A stretch of DNA of 64,000 bases from Shewanella pneumatophori (lineage in GTDB: Bacteria > Pseudomonadota > Gammaproteobacteria > Enterobacterales > Shewanellaceae), in the NCBI RefSeq assembly GCF_023283895.1, contig NZ_JAKILB010000002.1:62001-126000 (forward strand). Direction: 5' to 3'. A program made the position numbers and the translations under genes. The notes beneath the pieces were generated by a model. The model did not search any database, was not told where the DNA came from, and worked only from the letters and a program-made list of their open reading frames with translations. Shown here piece by piece: positions 1 through 9,972 of the stretch. Positions within the stretch are counted from its first letter, which is position 1, and each line of letters starts with the position of its first letter.

Positions 1-1089
1 ATGGATCTGGTTGATCAACTGCTCGGCATCATTAGAGATAGCTTTGATCATCTGCTGTAAACTTTCGATGAATCGGTTCATATGGCGCTCTAGTTCACCA
101 ATTTCATCTAGTCTGTTAGCTGGAAAACGTTGTGTCAGATCGCCATTACCATTGGATAAGGTTTCAATCGCTTTGGTCAGCTGTTGCAGTGGTTTAAACA
201 TGCTATTGACGATTAATGTAGCGATAACCAAAATGATAAAAGCCAGTAAAGCGACTGCAAAGATAGATTGCATCACTTGCTCTTGGATTGCCTCATAGGC
301 TAAAGATTTATCTTCAACTAAGCCTAGTGTCCAAGCAGTGCCTTTAAGAGGAGTTAAGCGCAGTAACTTGTCTTTACCATCTTGCCATTCAATTGTGCTG
401 ATCCCACCAGTTTGACGCAGCTGCTGGATATAAGCAGGTGTGAGCCCTTTAGCGAGTCTGCTGGCTGTTTGCTGGGTGTAGCTGCTGTCTCTAAAGCCGA
501 GAATTTTATTATTTTCATCCAGCAAAAAAGCAAAGCCAGCATTGGCAATATTCAAATTGCTCACCTGCTCTGTGATGTAGCCAATACTTAAGTCGGCTGC
601 TAACACACCGTTACTGCTGCCGCTAAAACGCTTAGCTAAGGTCACCACGATATCGCCAGAAATATCAACATAAGGCTCAGTAGTGATAATGCCATGGTTG
701 CGATAAGCATCTTGATACCAAGGGCGGCTGCGACCATCAAAATCAGCTGGGATGTTGACCGATTTGTCTCCTGATACCACTAAGCCGTTATCAAAACCCA
801 TGTATAAGTTAATAAAGCCGCCAGATTCTATGCTTAACTCTAGATCGCTTTGACTGCTAACGCCTTGGGCTAAGCGGGTTTCGTTGGCATCGATAATATG
901 ATTTTTGCTGTCTAACCAGCTAGCAATGTTATTACTGACTGCATCGGCTTGCAGGGTGAAACGATCAGAAATGGCTTGCTCGGTATTGTGCTGTAACTGG
1001 TTTACAGATATCACCGCTAGGGTTGCGGTAATCGTTAAAATTACCATGAGTATGGCAAGTTGGATCTTGTTTTTTATCGTAAGGTTCAT
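1..1089 (-). CDS. Methyl-accepting chemotaxis protein, cut by the window edge
   Basis: Amino-terminal 363 codons of a membrane chemoreceptor; the cytoplasmic signalling domain lies beyond the left edge. It reads from the ATG at 1089: a short N-terminal membrane helix, a periplasmic dCache-type sensor, a second helix and a HAMP domain near the edge. The sensor contains FDGRSRPWYQDA followed by PYVDISG, close to the amino-acid-binding motif of dCache receptors, but with Phe where the motif usually has Tyr. It is strongly similar in sequence and layout to the complete receptor just upstream (1169-3049), so the two are a tandem duplication. A hairpin terminator at 1129-1154 separates them. Family assignment is firm; the ligand is unknown. 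Confidence 0.9.
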   Translation of the reverse strand, partial: MNLTIKNKIQLAILMVILTITATLAVISVNQLQHNTEQAISDRFTLQADAVSNNIASWLDSKNHIIDANETRLAQGVSSQSDLELSIESGGFINLYMGFDNGLVVSGDKSVNIPADFDGRSRPWYQDAYRNHGIITTEPYVDISGDIVVTLAKRFSGSSNGVLAADLSIGYITEQVSNLNIANAGFAFLLDENNKILGFRDSSYTQQTASRLAKGLTPAYIQQLRQTGGISTIEWQDGKDKLLRLTPLKGTAWTLGLVEDKSLAYEAIQEQVMQSIFAVALLAFIILVIATLIVNSMFKPLQQLTKAIETLSNGNGDLTQRFPANRLDEIGELERHMNRFIESLQQMIKAISNDAEQLINQIH

Positions 1090-1128
1090 TGTATATTTTG
1101 GGTAGAGTATTTATTTTCAGTAACGACT

Positions 1129-1154
1129 AAAAGCCCTGCTATTGCAGGGCTTTT
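1129..1154 (-). terminator. Intrinsic terminator between the two chemoreceptor genes
   Basis: A perfect 11-bp stem (AAAAGCCCTGC / GCAGGGCTTTT) with a TATT loop lies 14 bases beyond the stop of the 1169-3049 gene, and ends in T residues on the minus strand. Confidence 0.85.
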
Positions 1155-1168
1155 AGCATTGAGATGGG

Positions 1169-3049
1169 CTAAATTTTAAAACGTGATACGCGATCGCTCA
1201 GCTCACCCGAGGTGCGCAGCATCATCTGCGCGTTGTCGCTGACCTCTTGAGTCTGCGACGACAGCTCGTTTGAGGTATCGTTAATCGCTTGTGTATTGCG
1301 GCTGATATCTTCTGACACTGCGCGTTGCTCTTCAGCTGCGCTGGCAATTTGGGTCGCCATATCATTGATCTCAGTAATAGAGTTAGTAATGCGCTCTAAA
1401 CTTTGTTTAGCTTGGTTTGCAAATTCAACACTCGATTTAGCGATATCAGTGCTTGATGCCATAGAGCTTACTGCTTGCTGGCTATTTTGCTGCAAGGTCG
1501 CAATCATGGTTCTAATTTCTTCGGTAGAGTCTTGGGTACGATGACTTAATACTCGAACCTCATCAGCTACAACGGCAAAGCCTCGACCTTGTTCACCAGC
1601 TCGGGCTGCTTCAATGGCTGCGTTCAATGCAAGCAAGTTAGTTTGCTCAGCAATTGCTTGGATAGTTGATAGAATTTGATTGATGTCAGTTGCATTCTGC
1701 TCGAGAGCGGAGACCACTGATGATGCATCACCTAGTTGCAGTGATAACTGCTCAATCGATTCACTGTTTTTGCTAATAACATCGCTACCTTCAATACATG
1801 CTTGAGTCGATACTTGCGCAGCGTTTGCGGTCATTTCAGCATGGTTTGCCACTTCACTGGCAGTCGCTGACATCTCATGAATCGCAGTTGCTATCTGATC
1901 CACATCTTGGTGCTGACCATTAACCCCTTCACTGGCTTTTGCTGCAATATCTGACGACTCATTAATTTGCTTAATCAGCTGCTCTGTATCGCTTGAAATA
2001 GCTTTAACCATCACTTGTAAGCTTTCTAAGAAACGGTTCATATGGCTTTCAAGTAGGCCAATTTCATCTTGTTTGGTCGCAGCAAAACGCTGAGTTAAAT
2101 CACCATTACCTTTAGACAGGGTCTCAATGGCATCGGTTAGCTGCTGTAGTGGCTTGAACATGTGATTGACGATAAACGACGCCAACAACAGAATAAGCAA
2201 CGCTAGTACAGCAACTACGGCTAATGACTGCAGCACTTGCTGCTCAATCGCTTCATAGGCGAGAGCTTTATCTTCAACAATACCTAAGGTCCATTTAGTA
2301 CCTTGTAAGTTGGTTAGGCGCACTAGTTTCTCTGTGCCATCTTGCCATTCAATGGTGTTTATTTCGCCTTGATTAAGCAAGGTTTCAATATGAGCTGGGG
2401 TTAGCACTTTTGCGAGACGAGAAGCGTCCTTTTGGGCGTAACTGCTATCGCGAAACGCTAGGATTTGATTGTTTTCATCAAGCAAAAATGCAAAACCTGC
2501 ATTATCAATGTTGAGGTTGTTAATTTGCTCTGTGATATAACCAATGCTTAAATCTGCTGCTAGTACGCCATTCATTACGCCGTTAAAGCGCTGGGCTAAG
2601 GTCACTACAGCTGCGCCGGTAATATCCAAGTAAGGCGGAGTGGCGATCATTTCATTGCTGTTATACGCCAACTTGTACCATGGGCGGGTACGTGGATCGT
2701 AATCTTCAGGCCAAGGCTGAGTTTTATCGCCAGAGATAATATCGCCAGTATCAAAACCGGCATAAACGTCAATAAAGCCACCGCCGTTTAGGGTTAACAA
2801 TAGTTCTCTATCGCTGTCATGACCGCGACTAATTCTGTCTTCGTTAGCAATAATGATGCGGCGTTTATCTTCTAGCCAACTAAAAATATTATTACTTACG
2901 GCTTCAGCATGTAGTCTAAAACGGTCCGCAATAGCAACTTCAGTATCTTGAGTTAGTTGACGAGTCGAAATACTGGCTAGGGTAGTGCTAATCACTAAAA
3001 TTATGATTAATACAGCAAGTTGGATCTTGTTCTTTATCGAAAGATTCAT
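1169..3049 (-). CDS. Methyl-accepting chemotaxis protein with dCache sensor
   Basis: Complete 626-residue transmembrane chemoreceptor that signals to CheA/CheW. Layout: membrane helix at about 9-29, periplasmic dCache domain to about 270, second membrane helix at about 277-298, HAMP to about 352, then the methylation and signalling helices. The highly conserved hairpin tip is visible ([20 protein letters not shown]). The sensor carries [12 protein letters not shown] and, further on, PYLDITG, which match the Tyr-x4-Arg-x-Trp-Tyr...Asp pattern of amino-acid-binding dCache receptors. An amino acid ligand is therefore likely by family knowledge; which one is not visible. The next gene upstream is putA, so proline is a guess only. 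Ribosome-binding site is weak. Confidence 0.95.
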   Translation of the reverse strand: MNLSIKNKIQLAVLIIILVISTTLASISTRQLTQDTEVAIADRFRLHAEAVSNNIFSWLEDKRRIIIANEDRISRGHDSDRELLLTLNGGGFIDVYAGFDTGDIISGDKTQPWPEDYDPRTRPWYKLAYNSNEMIATPPYLDITGAAVVTLAQRFNGVMNGVLAADLSIGYITEQINNLNIDNAGFAFLLDENNQILAFRDSSYAQKDASRLAKVLTPAHIETLLNQGEINTIEWQDGTEKLVRLTNLQGTKWTLGIVEDKALAYEAIEQQVLQSLAVVAVLALLILLLASFIVNHMFKPLQQLTDAIETLSKGNGDLTQRFAATKQDEIGLLESHMNRFLESLQVMVKAISSDTEQLIKQINESSDIAAKASEGVNGQHQDVDQIATAIHEMSATASEVANHAEMTANAAQVSTQACIEGSDVISKNSESIEQLSLQLGDASSVVSALEQNATDINQILSTIQAIAEQTNLLALNAAIEAARAGEQGRGFAVVADEVRVLSHRTQDSTEEIRTMIATLQQNSQQAVSSMASSTDIAKSSVEFANQAKQSLERITNSITEINDMATQIASAAEEQRAVSEDISRNTQAINDTSNELSSQTQEVSDNAQMMLRTSGELSDRVSRFKI

Positions 3050-3365
3050 TGTTTTATCACTGATAAAATTAAGGTTTACTCGCTGATTAGGCCAGTAAAT
3101 AGTAAATATTTAGCGTAAAGGAACGCTAGAAAAATCCGCTGCATTATAGAGCAATAGTTAAAGTTGAGTATATAGAGTGTGCAGTATATTGAGAGAGTTA
3201 TCTCAAATAATAACCAACTTTATTAAATATATAGTGTATTAAGGTGTGTATTATGTTGGTTGTGGTTTGTTTGAATATTCGGTCGGAGTGTTTTAGGGTT
3301 AACTAAATATAAAAAGCCGGCTACAAAGTAACCGGCTTGAGTTATTAACCTATGGTTTATGTTGG
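3050..3365. other. Intergenic region between chemoreceptor and putA
   Basis: AT-rich, no credible coding frame. It holds the putA terminator at its right end and must contain the promoter of the 1169-3049 chemoreceptor; no convincing flagellar sigma-28 promoter could be pinned down by eye. Confidence 0.5.
3314..3338 (-). terminator. putA terminator
   Basis: Stem AAGCCGG / CCGGCTT extended by TAC / GTA across one mismatch, with an AAA loop. On the minus strand it is followed by a T-rich run. It lies 27 bases past the putA stop. Confidence 0.75.
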
Positions 3366-6300
3366 TTACTCGTCGCTATCACCTAAAGACAATAACGTCG
3401 CGTTACCACCAATAGCGGTAATATTATTGGTGTGAGTCTTTTCGGTAATAAAGCGAGTCAAATAGTGAGGGCCACCGGCTTTAGGACCAGTACCAGATAA
3501 GCCTTGACCACCAAATGGTTGAACACCAACCACCGCACCAATTTGGTTACGATTGATATAAACGTTACCAGCACGGATCTTTGCTGCTAGCTTTAAGGCG
3601 TAAGCTTCGTTGCGGCTATGGATCCCTAAGGTCAAACCAAAGTTGGTCGAGTTAATCTCTTCAATTACCCTTTCTAGCTCAGAAGACTTATAACGGATCA
3701 CATGTAAAATCGGACCGAAATGCTCCTTCTCTAATACTCTGATTGAGTCAATTTCCACAGCTGTTGGCGCAACATAGTGGCCGTTTTCAGTACCAGCAGG
3801 CAATTCGACTTGCTTGATCAACTTTCCGACTTGCTTAATATGCTCAATATGGGCATTTAGGTTAGCTGCAGCTGTCGCATCAATCACTGGGCCGACATCA
3901 GTTTTTATAAAGTGTGGATCACCAATAGTGAGCTCATCCATGGCACCTTTCATCAGATCGAGTACACGATCGGCAATATCTTCTTGCAAGAATAATACGC
4001 GCAGTGCTGAGCAGCGCTGGCCTGCACTGGTAAATGAGGATGACACGACATCATTTACCACTTGTTCAGGTTGTGACGTTGAGTCCACCACCATTGCATT
4101 CTGACCACCAGTTTCTGCGATAATCGGAATGATTGGCCCTTCACGCATAGCCAGTGTGCGGTTAATCTGTTTTGCTGTGGCGGTAGAGCCGGTAAAGCAT
4201 ACGCCTGCAATACGCTCATCTGAGGTAATTGCTGCGCCAACAGTAGCACCAGTGCCCGGTAGGAACTGTAATACCTCCTTCGGGATCCCTGCTTCATGGG
4301 CAAGCTGTGTGGCGCGGTAACCAACGATTGAAGTTTGCTCGGCAGGTTTAGCGATAACCGTGTTACCCACTGCTAGCGCGGCTGTCACTTGACCTAAGAA
4401 GATTGCCAGTGGGAAGTTCCAAGGGCTAATACAAATAAAGATCCCGCGACCTTCAAGGAATAGCTGATTACGCTCACCTGTTGGTCCAGGTAGCAGTGTT
4501 GGCTTTTCCATCATCTTTCTAGCATTGACTGCGTAGTAACGGCAAAAATCAACGGCTTCGCGGACTTCATCAATACCGTCTTGAATGCTCTTACCTGCTT
4601 CGCGGGTACAAAGTGCAATCAGTTCTTCGCGGTGTTCTTCTAACAAATCAGCCAGTTTAAATAGTGCGTTAGTGCGCACTTCTACTGGGGTATTACACCA
4701 AGCTGGGAAAGCGGCCTGAGCACTAGCAAACGCCAACTCAACGGCTTGTTCATCAGCGAAAGCGATATTGCCAACAAAGCGGTCGGTATCAAATGGGCTA
4801 ACAACTTCTCTAGTTTCACCGGTTAGTGTTGTACCGTTAACCAAAGGACCTGCATTCCAAGTGACATCTTTATACTTATCTAGCTCGGCAAAAAACGGCG
4901 TCGACTCAGAAAGGATATTCATGTTGATCCCTTTAGAGTTTTTACGCTCAGGACCAAATATATCCTCTGGCAATACAATTTTCGTGTTAGCTAAGGTTTT
5001 GTAATCTTTAAGGGTTCTTAAAGGATGAACCACTAACGACTCAATTGGTGTATTTAGATCGACTAACTTGTGAACAAACGAAGTGTTAGCGCCGTTTTCA
5101 AGTAAACGTCTAACCAAGTAAGGAAGTAGGTCTTTATGGGCACCAACAGGGGCGTAGATACGGACTTTTTTAACGCCGCTCTCTGCTAGCAGCGTGTCAT
5201 AAAGTTCTTCACCCATGCCATGTAGACGCTGGAATTCATAATCTCGATCGCCTGCAATATCTGTGATGCTGGCAATAGTTTGCGCGTTGTGGCTGGCAAA
5301 CTGCGGATAGATAGCGCCTTTTGTGGCATCAGATAGTAAGTATCTTGCACAAGCAAGGTAAGAAACGTCGGTACCCGCTTTACGAGTATAAAGTGGGTAG
5401 CCAGCTTCACCGTTTTCCTGCGACCACTTTAGCTCGCTATCCCAGTACGCGCCTTTTACTAGGCGTACAGGTATTTCATCACCTTGATCTTTTGATAAGC
5501 GCGTTAGCCAACATAGAACGGGTAATGCACGCTTTGAGTATGCTTGAACTACAATGCCTAACAGACCCCAGCCTTTTGCTGCATCTGAGTTATATAGTTT
5601 TTGGAAGAGTTTTAGTGATAGTTCTAATCTATCCATCTCTTCAGCATCGATTGAAACGCCAACATTTAGGCTGCGAGCTTGCTGAACCAGACGGGTTAAG
5701 CTGTCATATAGCTCGGTCAGGGTTCTATCTTCATTGGCCACTTCATAGCGTGGATGTAAAGCTGAAAGCTTAATTGAGATAGTTGGGCGCGGCGCATTAC
5801 TGGTATCGTAATTTTGGCTACCTAAGGCTGCAATCGCATTCGAGTATTCATCAAAGTATTTCTGGGCATCTTTTTTAGTGAGCGCAGCTTCGCCTAACAT
5901 GTCATAGCTGTGGGTATAACCCATCTTACGCTTATCGACACTGTTTTTAAGCGCTTCTTTTACGGTGCGCCCAAGTACAAATTGCTTACCCATGATCTTC
6001 ATGGCAGCTAACATCGACTTTCTTACAACTGGCTCACCGACCTTGTTGACCAAGCGATTAAGCAGACTACTTGGCTTGCCATCAATATCATGATCAAGTT
6101 TAACCACTTTACCGGTTAACATCAGTCCCCAAGTTGAAGCGTTCACCAAAATAGAGTTGCTCTTCTTGATGTGTTCATCCCACTTGGCACCCGACAGTTT
6201 ATCTTCGATAAGTGCATCGGCAGTATCAGAATCTGGAATACGTAATAGGGCTTCAGCTAGGCACATTAAAATAATGCCTTCGTTGGTTTCCAAACTATAT

Positions 6301-6545
6301 TGCTGCAGGAAAGCGTCGACACCGACCATTAGGCCTTTTTTGTCATATTGACGGACTTTATTAACTAGCTCATGTGCACGGTTAGTCACACGATTGAGCT
6401 CTTCATTGCTCGAAGGAACCAACTTGATCAAATCTGATAAATATTGCTCTTCATCGACAATATAGTTATCGCTGATCGCTTGGAACAGTTCGTTGAGATC
6501 GGCTGAGTCATAACGCCCAGTTAGTACTTCACTCGCTTTGAACAT
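3366..6545 (-). CDS. putA: Bifunctional proline dehydrogenase / L-glutamate gamma-semialdehyde dehydrogenase
   Basis: Oxidises proline to glutamate in two steps: an FAD-dependent proline dehydrogenase half (roughly residues 150-480, with YAPVGAHKDLLPYLVRRL) and an NAD-dependent aldehyde dehydrogenase half (roughly 530-1030, with ISPWNFPLAIF, ETGGQNAM and the catalytic Cys at about 845 in SAGQRCSALRV). At 1059 residues it lacks both the N-terminal ribbon-helix-helix domain and the C-terminal extra domain of the 1320-residue E. coli protein, so it should be an enzyme only and not a repressor of its own gene. The ATG at 6545 is chosen over one at 6560 because GGAAG sits 8 bases before it. Monocistronic, with its own terminator. 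Confidence 0.97.
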   Translation of the reverse strand: MFKASEVLTGRYDSADLNELFQAISDNYIVDEEQYLSDLIKLVPSSNEELNRVTNRAHELVNKVRQYDKKGLMVGVDAFLQQYSLETNEGIILMCLAEALLRIPDSDTADALIEDKLSGAKWDEHIKKSNSILVNASTWGLMLTGKVVKLDHDIDGKPSSLLNRLVNKVGEPVVRKSMLAAMKIMGKQFVLGRTVKEALKNSVDKRKMGYTHSYDMLGEAALTKKDAQKYFDEYSNAIAALGSQNYDTSNAPRPTISIKLSALHPRYEVANEDRTLTELYDSLTRLVQQARSLNVGVSIDAEEMDRLELSLKLFQKLYNSDAAKGWGLLGIVVQAYSKRALPVLCWLTRLSKDQGDEIPVRLVKGAYWDSELKWSQENGEAGYPLYTRKAGTDVSYLACARYLLSDATKGAIYPQFASHNAQTIASITDIAGDRDYEFQRLHGMGEELYDTLLAESGVKKVRIYAPVGAHKDLLPYLVRRLLENGANTSFVHKLVDLNTPIESLVVHPLRTLKDYKTLANTKIVLPEDIFGPERKNSKGINMNILSESTPFFAELDKYKDVTWNAGPLVNGTTLTGETREVVSPFDTDRFVGNIAFADEQAVELAFASAQAAFPAWCNTPVEVRTNALFKLADLLEEHREELIALCTREAGKSIQDGIDEVREAVDFCRYYAVNARKMMEKPTLLPGPTGERNQLFLEGRGIFICISPWNFPLAIFLGQVTAALAVGNTVIAKPAEQTSIVGYRATQLAHEAGIPKEVLQFLPGTGATVGAAITSDERIAGVCFTGSTATAKQINRTLAMREGPIIPIIAETGGQNAMVVDSTSQPEQVVNDVVSSSFTSAGQRCSALRVLFLQEDIADRVLDLMKGAMDELTIGDPHFIKTDVGPVIDATAAANLNAHIEHIKQVGKLIKQVELPAGTENGHYVAPTAVEIDSIRVLEKEHFGPILHVIRYKSSELERVIEEINSTNFGLTLGIHSRNEAYALKLAAKIRAGNVYINRNQIGAVVGVQPFGGQGLSGTGPKAGGPHYLTRFITEKTHTNNITAIGGNATLLSLGDSDE

Positions 6546-7026
6546 ATTAATCACTTCCATCTAGGCCATATGGGCAAAATTGCTTGAATAATTGTGTCGA
6601 TTGGCCTTGACTGTTTTTCTTTTGTATACAATCTAAGGCGTTCTCGCGGCGATTATACATACAAAATGTGACGGGGGACACCTTTGTGACATCCGATGTG
6701 ATTAACGTTTGATTTTTGTTGGGTGAAAAGTGCGCTAGCCCAGTTGTGTAAAGGGTTGCGCTAATGTTAACGAAAATGCTGAACGATTGAATTTTGCGGT
6801 TTTTATCAGTGGTTTTACTAATATTTAGCTGTGGTCGAGCTGGATTGATATTTTCTACGGCGTTTAATACGAGCAAAAGGGCGCTTTGAATTAAGATTCG
6901 TTAGTAACGACTTGTTGTTAGTTTGTTTCGCTGCTTAATTAGCGGCAATAAAAAAGCCCATGTTAACAACACAGGCTTTCATTTTCAGACTATTTAGCCA
7001 ATTATTCTGGCAGTCACTCTATGGGG
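6546..7026. other. Upstream region of putA
   Basis: About 480 bases with no gene I can support. It contains the putA promoter side and, at 6953-6979, the terminator of the SH3-domain gene. A 109-codon minus-strand frame here (6547-6876) overlaps the putA start region, shows no recognisable domain and is not called. Confidence 0.5.
6953..6979 (-). terminator. Terminator of the SH3-domain gene
   Basis: On the minus strand transcript the arms AAAGCCUGUGUU and AACAUGGGCUUU pair over 12 positions with two G-U wobbles, followed by U residues. It lies 48 bases beyond the stop of the 7027-7602 gene. Confidence 0.75.
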
Positions 7027-7602
7027 TTACCAGCGATTTTTAGGCTTACGCTGTGGCTTTGGTAGGTACACTAAAATAATACCTAGAAGTAAACCGCCAG
7101 CCGCAATAAAACCACCTTGTTTCCACATTTCAAAGCGTTCATTCTTTTGCATGTTTGCCAGTGTTGCTTTGGCGTTGTCACGCTCTAAGCTAGCGCTTGA
7201 AAGTGCTTTTTCTGCTGCTGCCAATTGAGACTTCACTTGGCTTAGCTCTTCAGCATTGTTGTCGCTAGTATTTAGTGCTGTTTCAAGTTTAGCTTTAGTT
7301 TGCTCAAGCTCAGCTTGAATTGCTGGTAGCTGAACACGCAAGCTAGTCGACTTGCTGAGCATTTTTGATTGGATCCAGCCTTCACGACCTTTGTGATCAA
7401 CAATCTTGCTGTAATCGCCTTGAGTTTCTTCAAGAGAAGTCACTTGTTGCCCAGCTTCAATACTACCCAATATGCGGAATTGAGTTCCCGGTCCACCATG
7501 AAGGTAGATATAAACATCATCAGAGATGTAGCGCGTTTGGTTTGCAGCAAGTAAAGAAGGGGAAAGCAACATCATTCCCACAATAACTAGAATTCTTAAC
7601 AC
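7027..7602 (-). CDS. YgiM-like SH3-domain membrane protein
   Basis: 191-residue envelope protein of the TIGR04211/YgiM family, role unknown. It has a signal peptide (LRILVIVGMMLLSPSLLAA), a bacterial SH3 domain (about 22-85, with VYIYLHGGPGTQFRILGSI), a coiled coil (about 90-155) and a C-terminal membrane helix followed by a basic tail (PKPQRKPKNRW). A longer frame begins at 7707, but its N-terminal extension is unlike the family. The GTG at 7602 is preceded by AGAAGAG and puts the signal peptide directly at the start. It is followed upstream by pit and ygiF, recalling the E. coli ygiM-ygiF neighbourhood. Confidence 0.85.
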   Translation of the reverse strand: MLRILVIVGMMLLSPSLLAANQTRYISDDVYIYLHGGPGTQFRILGSIEAGQQVTSLEETQGDYSKIVDHKGREGWIQSKMLSKSTSLRVQLPAIQAELEQTKAKLETALNTSDNNAEELSQVKSQLAAAEKALSSASLERDNAKATLANMQKNERFEMWKQGGFIAAGGLLLGIILVYLPKPQRKPKNRW

Positions 7603-7690
7603 TAATCTATTCTCTTCTACGAAATTTAGCCCACATGCTAGGGATTTCAGGGGGCTAATGCAAGTAGCAAAAAGGGGGATAAAACGCAAA

Positions 7691-7725
7691 AGGGAAGTTT
7701 GATACAAAAAATATCAAACTTCCCT
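7691..7725 (-). terminator. Terminator of the pit operon
   Basis: Perfect 13-bp stem (AGGGAAGTTTGAT / ATCAAACTTCCCT), 9-base loop, T-rich on the minus strand, 41 bases past the pit stop. Confidence 0.9.
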
Positions 7726-7766
7726 CATCATCACGCTGTACCAGAGGTACTCATCGTGCTTAGGTG

Positions 7767-9035
7767 TTAGTTAAAGATACCTTTAATCATGAAGAAGAAC
7801 ATGATTGAAAGACCAGCACCAGCTGGAAGGGTAACAACCCAAGAAACAACGATATTACGTACAACACCAATGTTAATTGCTGCAATACCACGCGCCATAC
7901 CAACACCTAATACCGCACCAACAAGCGTTTGTGTAGTCGAGATAGGTAGACCAGTACCAGAAGCAATAACAACAGTTGATGCAGCTGCAAGCTCAGCAGC
8001 AAAACCACGGCTTGGCGTTAAGTGAGTAATGTTCTTACCAATAGTCTGCATTACGCGCTGACCAAAGATAGCTAGACCCATAACAATACCGATAGCACCA
8101 AGAGGTAGAATCCACCAAACAAGTGCTGCAGTGCTATTGATTTGACCACCGCTTTCAACAACAGAAACAACTGCTGCTAGAGGGCCAATCGCGTTAGCTA
8201 CGTCGTTAGAACCGTGAGCAAATGCCATACAACATGCAGTTACAACCATCAAGATAGCAAATACTTTCTCAACGTTACCGAACTGAGTTTGACGGTCTGC
8301 ACTAGTGTCCATTTTAAGACGCTTAATCGCAATCATACCGCCAAAACCAACAGTAACGGCAATCAATGTTGCTAAGCCATACGCCTCAGCTGTGCTGAAG
8401 TGTAGACCAACGTGCTTAAGACCTTTAGTGATTGTCACTAGTGACATCATAAAGCCAGCAAGAGCCATATAGAAAGGCACATAACGCTTAGCGTTTTCTA
8501 ATGGGTTATCTGTGTTGAAGATAAGCTTTTGCACACTTTGGAATATCATAAAGGCGATAAAGCCAGATATTGCAGGTGTTACAATCCAAGAGCCTACGAT
8601 ACCACCAACTTTACCCCATGCAACTGCATCGGTACCAACACCCACTGCCGCGAAACCAACGATAGCGCCAACAATAGAGTGAGTTGTAGATACAGGCCAG
8701 CCTAGTGCTGACGCAACGATCAACCAAATACCAGCAGCAAGTAACGCAGAGATCATGCCGTAAACTAGTAGTTCTGGTGAATCAATAAAGTAAGCTGAGT
8801 CGATAATGCCTTTACGAATAGTACTGGTAACTTCACCACCAGCAAGATACGCACCTGCGAACTCAAAGATCATAGCGATAATAATCGCTTGCTTAATTGT
8901 AATAGCATTTGAACCTACAGAGGTTCCCATAGCATTAGCAACGTCGTTTGCGCCAATACCCCATGCCATTAAAAATCCAAATACAGCCGCAATACCAATA
9001 AGCCATGGGCCGTTGGTGACTAATACATCAACCAT
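7767..9035 (-). CDS. pit: Low-affinity inorganic phosphate transporter, Pit family
   Basis: 422-residue inner-membrane PHO4-family permease that takes up metal-phosphate complexes with protons. The two internally duplicated signature motifs are visible: GANDVANAMGTSVGS near residue 28 and GSNDVANAIGPLAAVV near residue 275, within about ten hydrophobic segments. It lies 24 bases downstream of its DUF47 partner and ends at a strong terminator, so the two form a simple operon. No clear Pho box is visible upstream, which fits a constitutive system. Confidence 0.95.
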   Translation of the reverse strand: MVDVLVTNGPWLIGIAAVFGFLMAWGIGANDVANAMGTSVGSNAITIKQAIIIAMIFEFAGAYLAGGEVTSTIRKGIIDSAYFIDSPELLVYGMISALLAAGIWLIVASALGWPVSTTHSIVGAIVGFAAVGVGTDAVAWGKVGGIVGSWIVTPAISGFIAFMIFQSVQKLIFNTDNPLENAKRYVPFYMALAGFMMSLVTITKGLKHVGLHFSTAEAYGLATLIAVTVGFGGMIAIKRLKMDTSADRQTQFGNVEKVFAILMVVTACCMAFAHGSNDVANAIGPLAAVVSVVESGGQINSTAALVWWILPLGAIGIVMGLAIFGQRVMQTIGKNITHLTPSRGFAAELAAASTVVIASGTGLPISTTQTLVGAVLGVGMARGIAAINIGVVRNIVVSWVVTLPAGAGLSIMFFFMIKGIFN

Positions 9036-9059
9036 TTTGTTACCTTGATAATCTTTTGA

Positions 9060-9740
9060 TTAGACGCGAGCTAACATTAGCTCTAAGCGAGAACCGACTC
9101 GTTCAGCAAGATCTGCCAAGTCACCAACCCACTCAATTATCTTGTAGAGGAACATGACATCTACCGGATTGAGTTCCGATTCGATAGCGTAAAGCTGTCT
9201 ACGGATCTTAATCTGTAAATCATCGGTATCTTCTTCGATAGAATCGAGTTCACCGATCATTTTTGCCACAAGATCCACTTCACGGCCTCTAAAACCTGTT
9301 TCTAACAGATCATCAAGTTCGTTAATTGCTTCTTTTGACAACGAAACTGCATCGATACAGCGTTGCAAGTAAGCGATAAATGGTTCTTGAATAGCTTGAG
9401 GTAGCTCAAGTTGTCGGCCAATAACACGGCCTGAAATGTCTTTTGCTTTGTTAGCAATCTTATCTTGCTGGGTAAGTAGCTCCAGTAAGTCAGTACGCTC
9501 AACAGGCATAAACAAGCCACCTGGCAGAGTTAAACGGATCTCACGCTTTAGTGAGTCAGCTTCTTGCTCTGTAAGGCTAATTTGCTTACGTAATTGAACG
9601 GCTTTGTCCCAGTCTCCTGCGACAGTAGCTTCAAAAAATGGGACAAGTAATGACGCACAGTCGTATACTTTGTCGATATGCTCTTGAAGAGGCTTAATTG
9701 GCGATTTTGCAAACACGCCTAAAATAGAGTTTACTGGCAT
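9060..9740 (-). CDS. DUF47 (PhoU-like) Pit accessory protein
   Basis: 226-residue cytoplasmic all-helical protein of the TIGR00153/DUF47 family, distantly related to PhoU. It is the standard upstream partner of Pit-type transporters and is thought to modulate their activity. Starts MPVNSILGVFAKSPIKPLQEH and contains acidic clusters typical of the family's metal-binding helices (for example ELDSIEEDTDDLQ). First gene of the pit operon. Confidence 0.92.
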   Translation of the reverse strand: MPVNSILGVFAKSPIKPLQEHIDKVYDCASLLVPFFEATVAGDWDKAVQLRKQISLTEQEADSLKREIRLTLPGGLFMPVERTDLLELLTQQDKIANKAKDISGRVIGRQLELPQAIQEPFIAYLQRCIDAVSLSKEAINELDDLLETGFRGREVDLVAKMIGELDSIEEDTDDLQIKIRRQLYAIESELNPVDVMFLYKIIEWVGDLADLAERVGSRLELMLARV

Positions 9741-9972
9741 TGCCGTGTACCTATTTTGGTTATTCCACTATTGGAAAAAGCGGGCGCATGTTAACTCAAG
9801 CGGCCGCGTATTAAAACTGTGTTTTACGATTTAAATTGACAGTTTTTTATTCTAGCTAGTTATATCCTAACTGCAAAGCGGATCCTACGGGGATATTATT
9901 GCAGAAATATTACAGTATGTAACTTTGATGACAGATTGATTAATTTTTGATGACAAGGTGAATGGTGCATCG

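Noticed and set aside
4055-4324. Frames inside putA on either strand
   Set aside because: Out-of-frame shadows of a strongly coding gene; the same applies to those inside glnE, cysJ, cysI, pntB, hldE and the RND gene.
6547-6876. 109-codon minus-strand frame upstream of putA
   Set aside because: Overlaps the putA start, no domain, no ribosome site; probably part of the putA upstream region.
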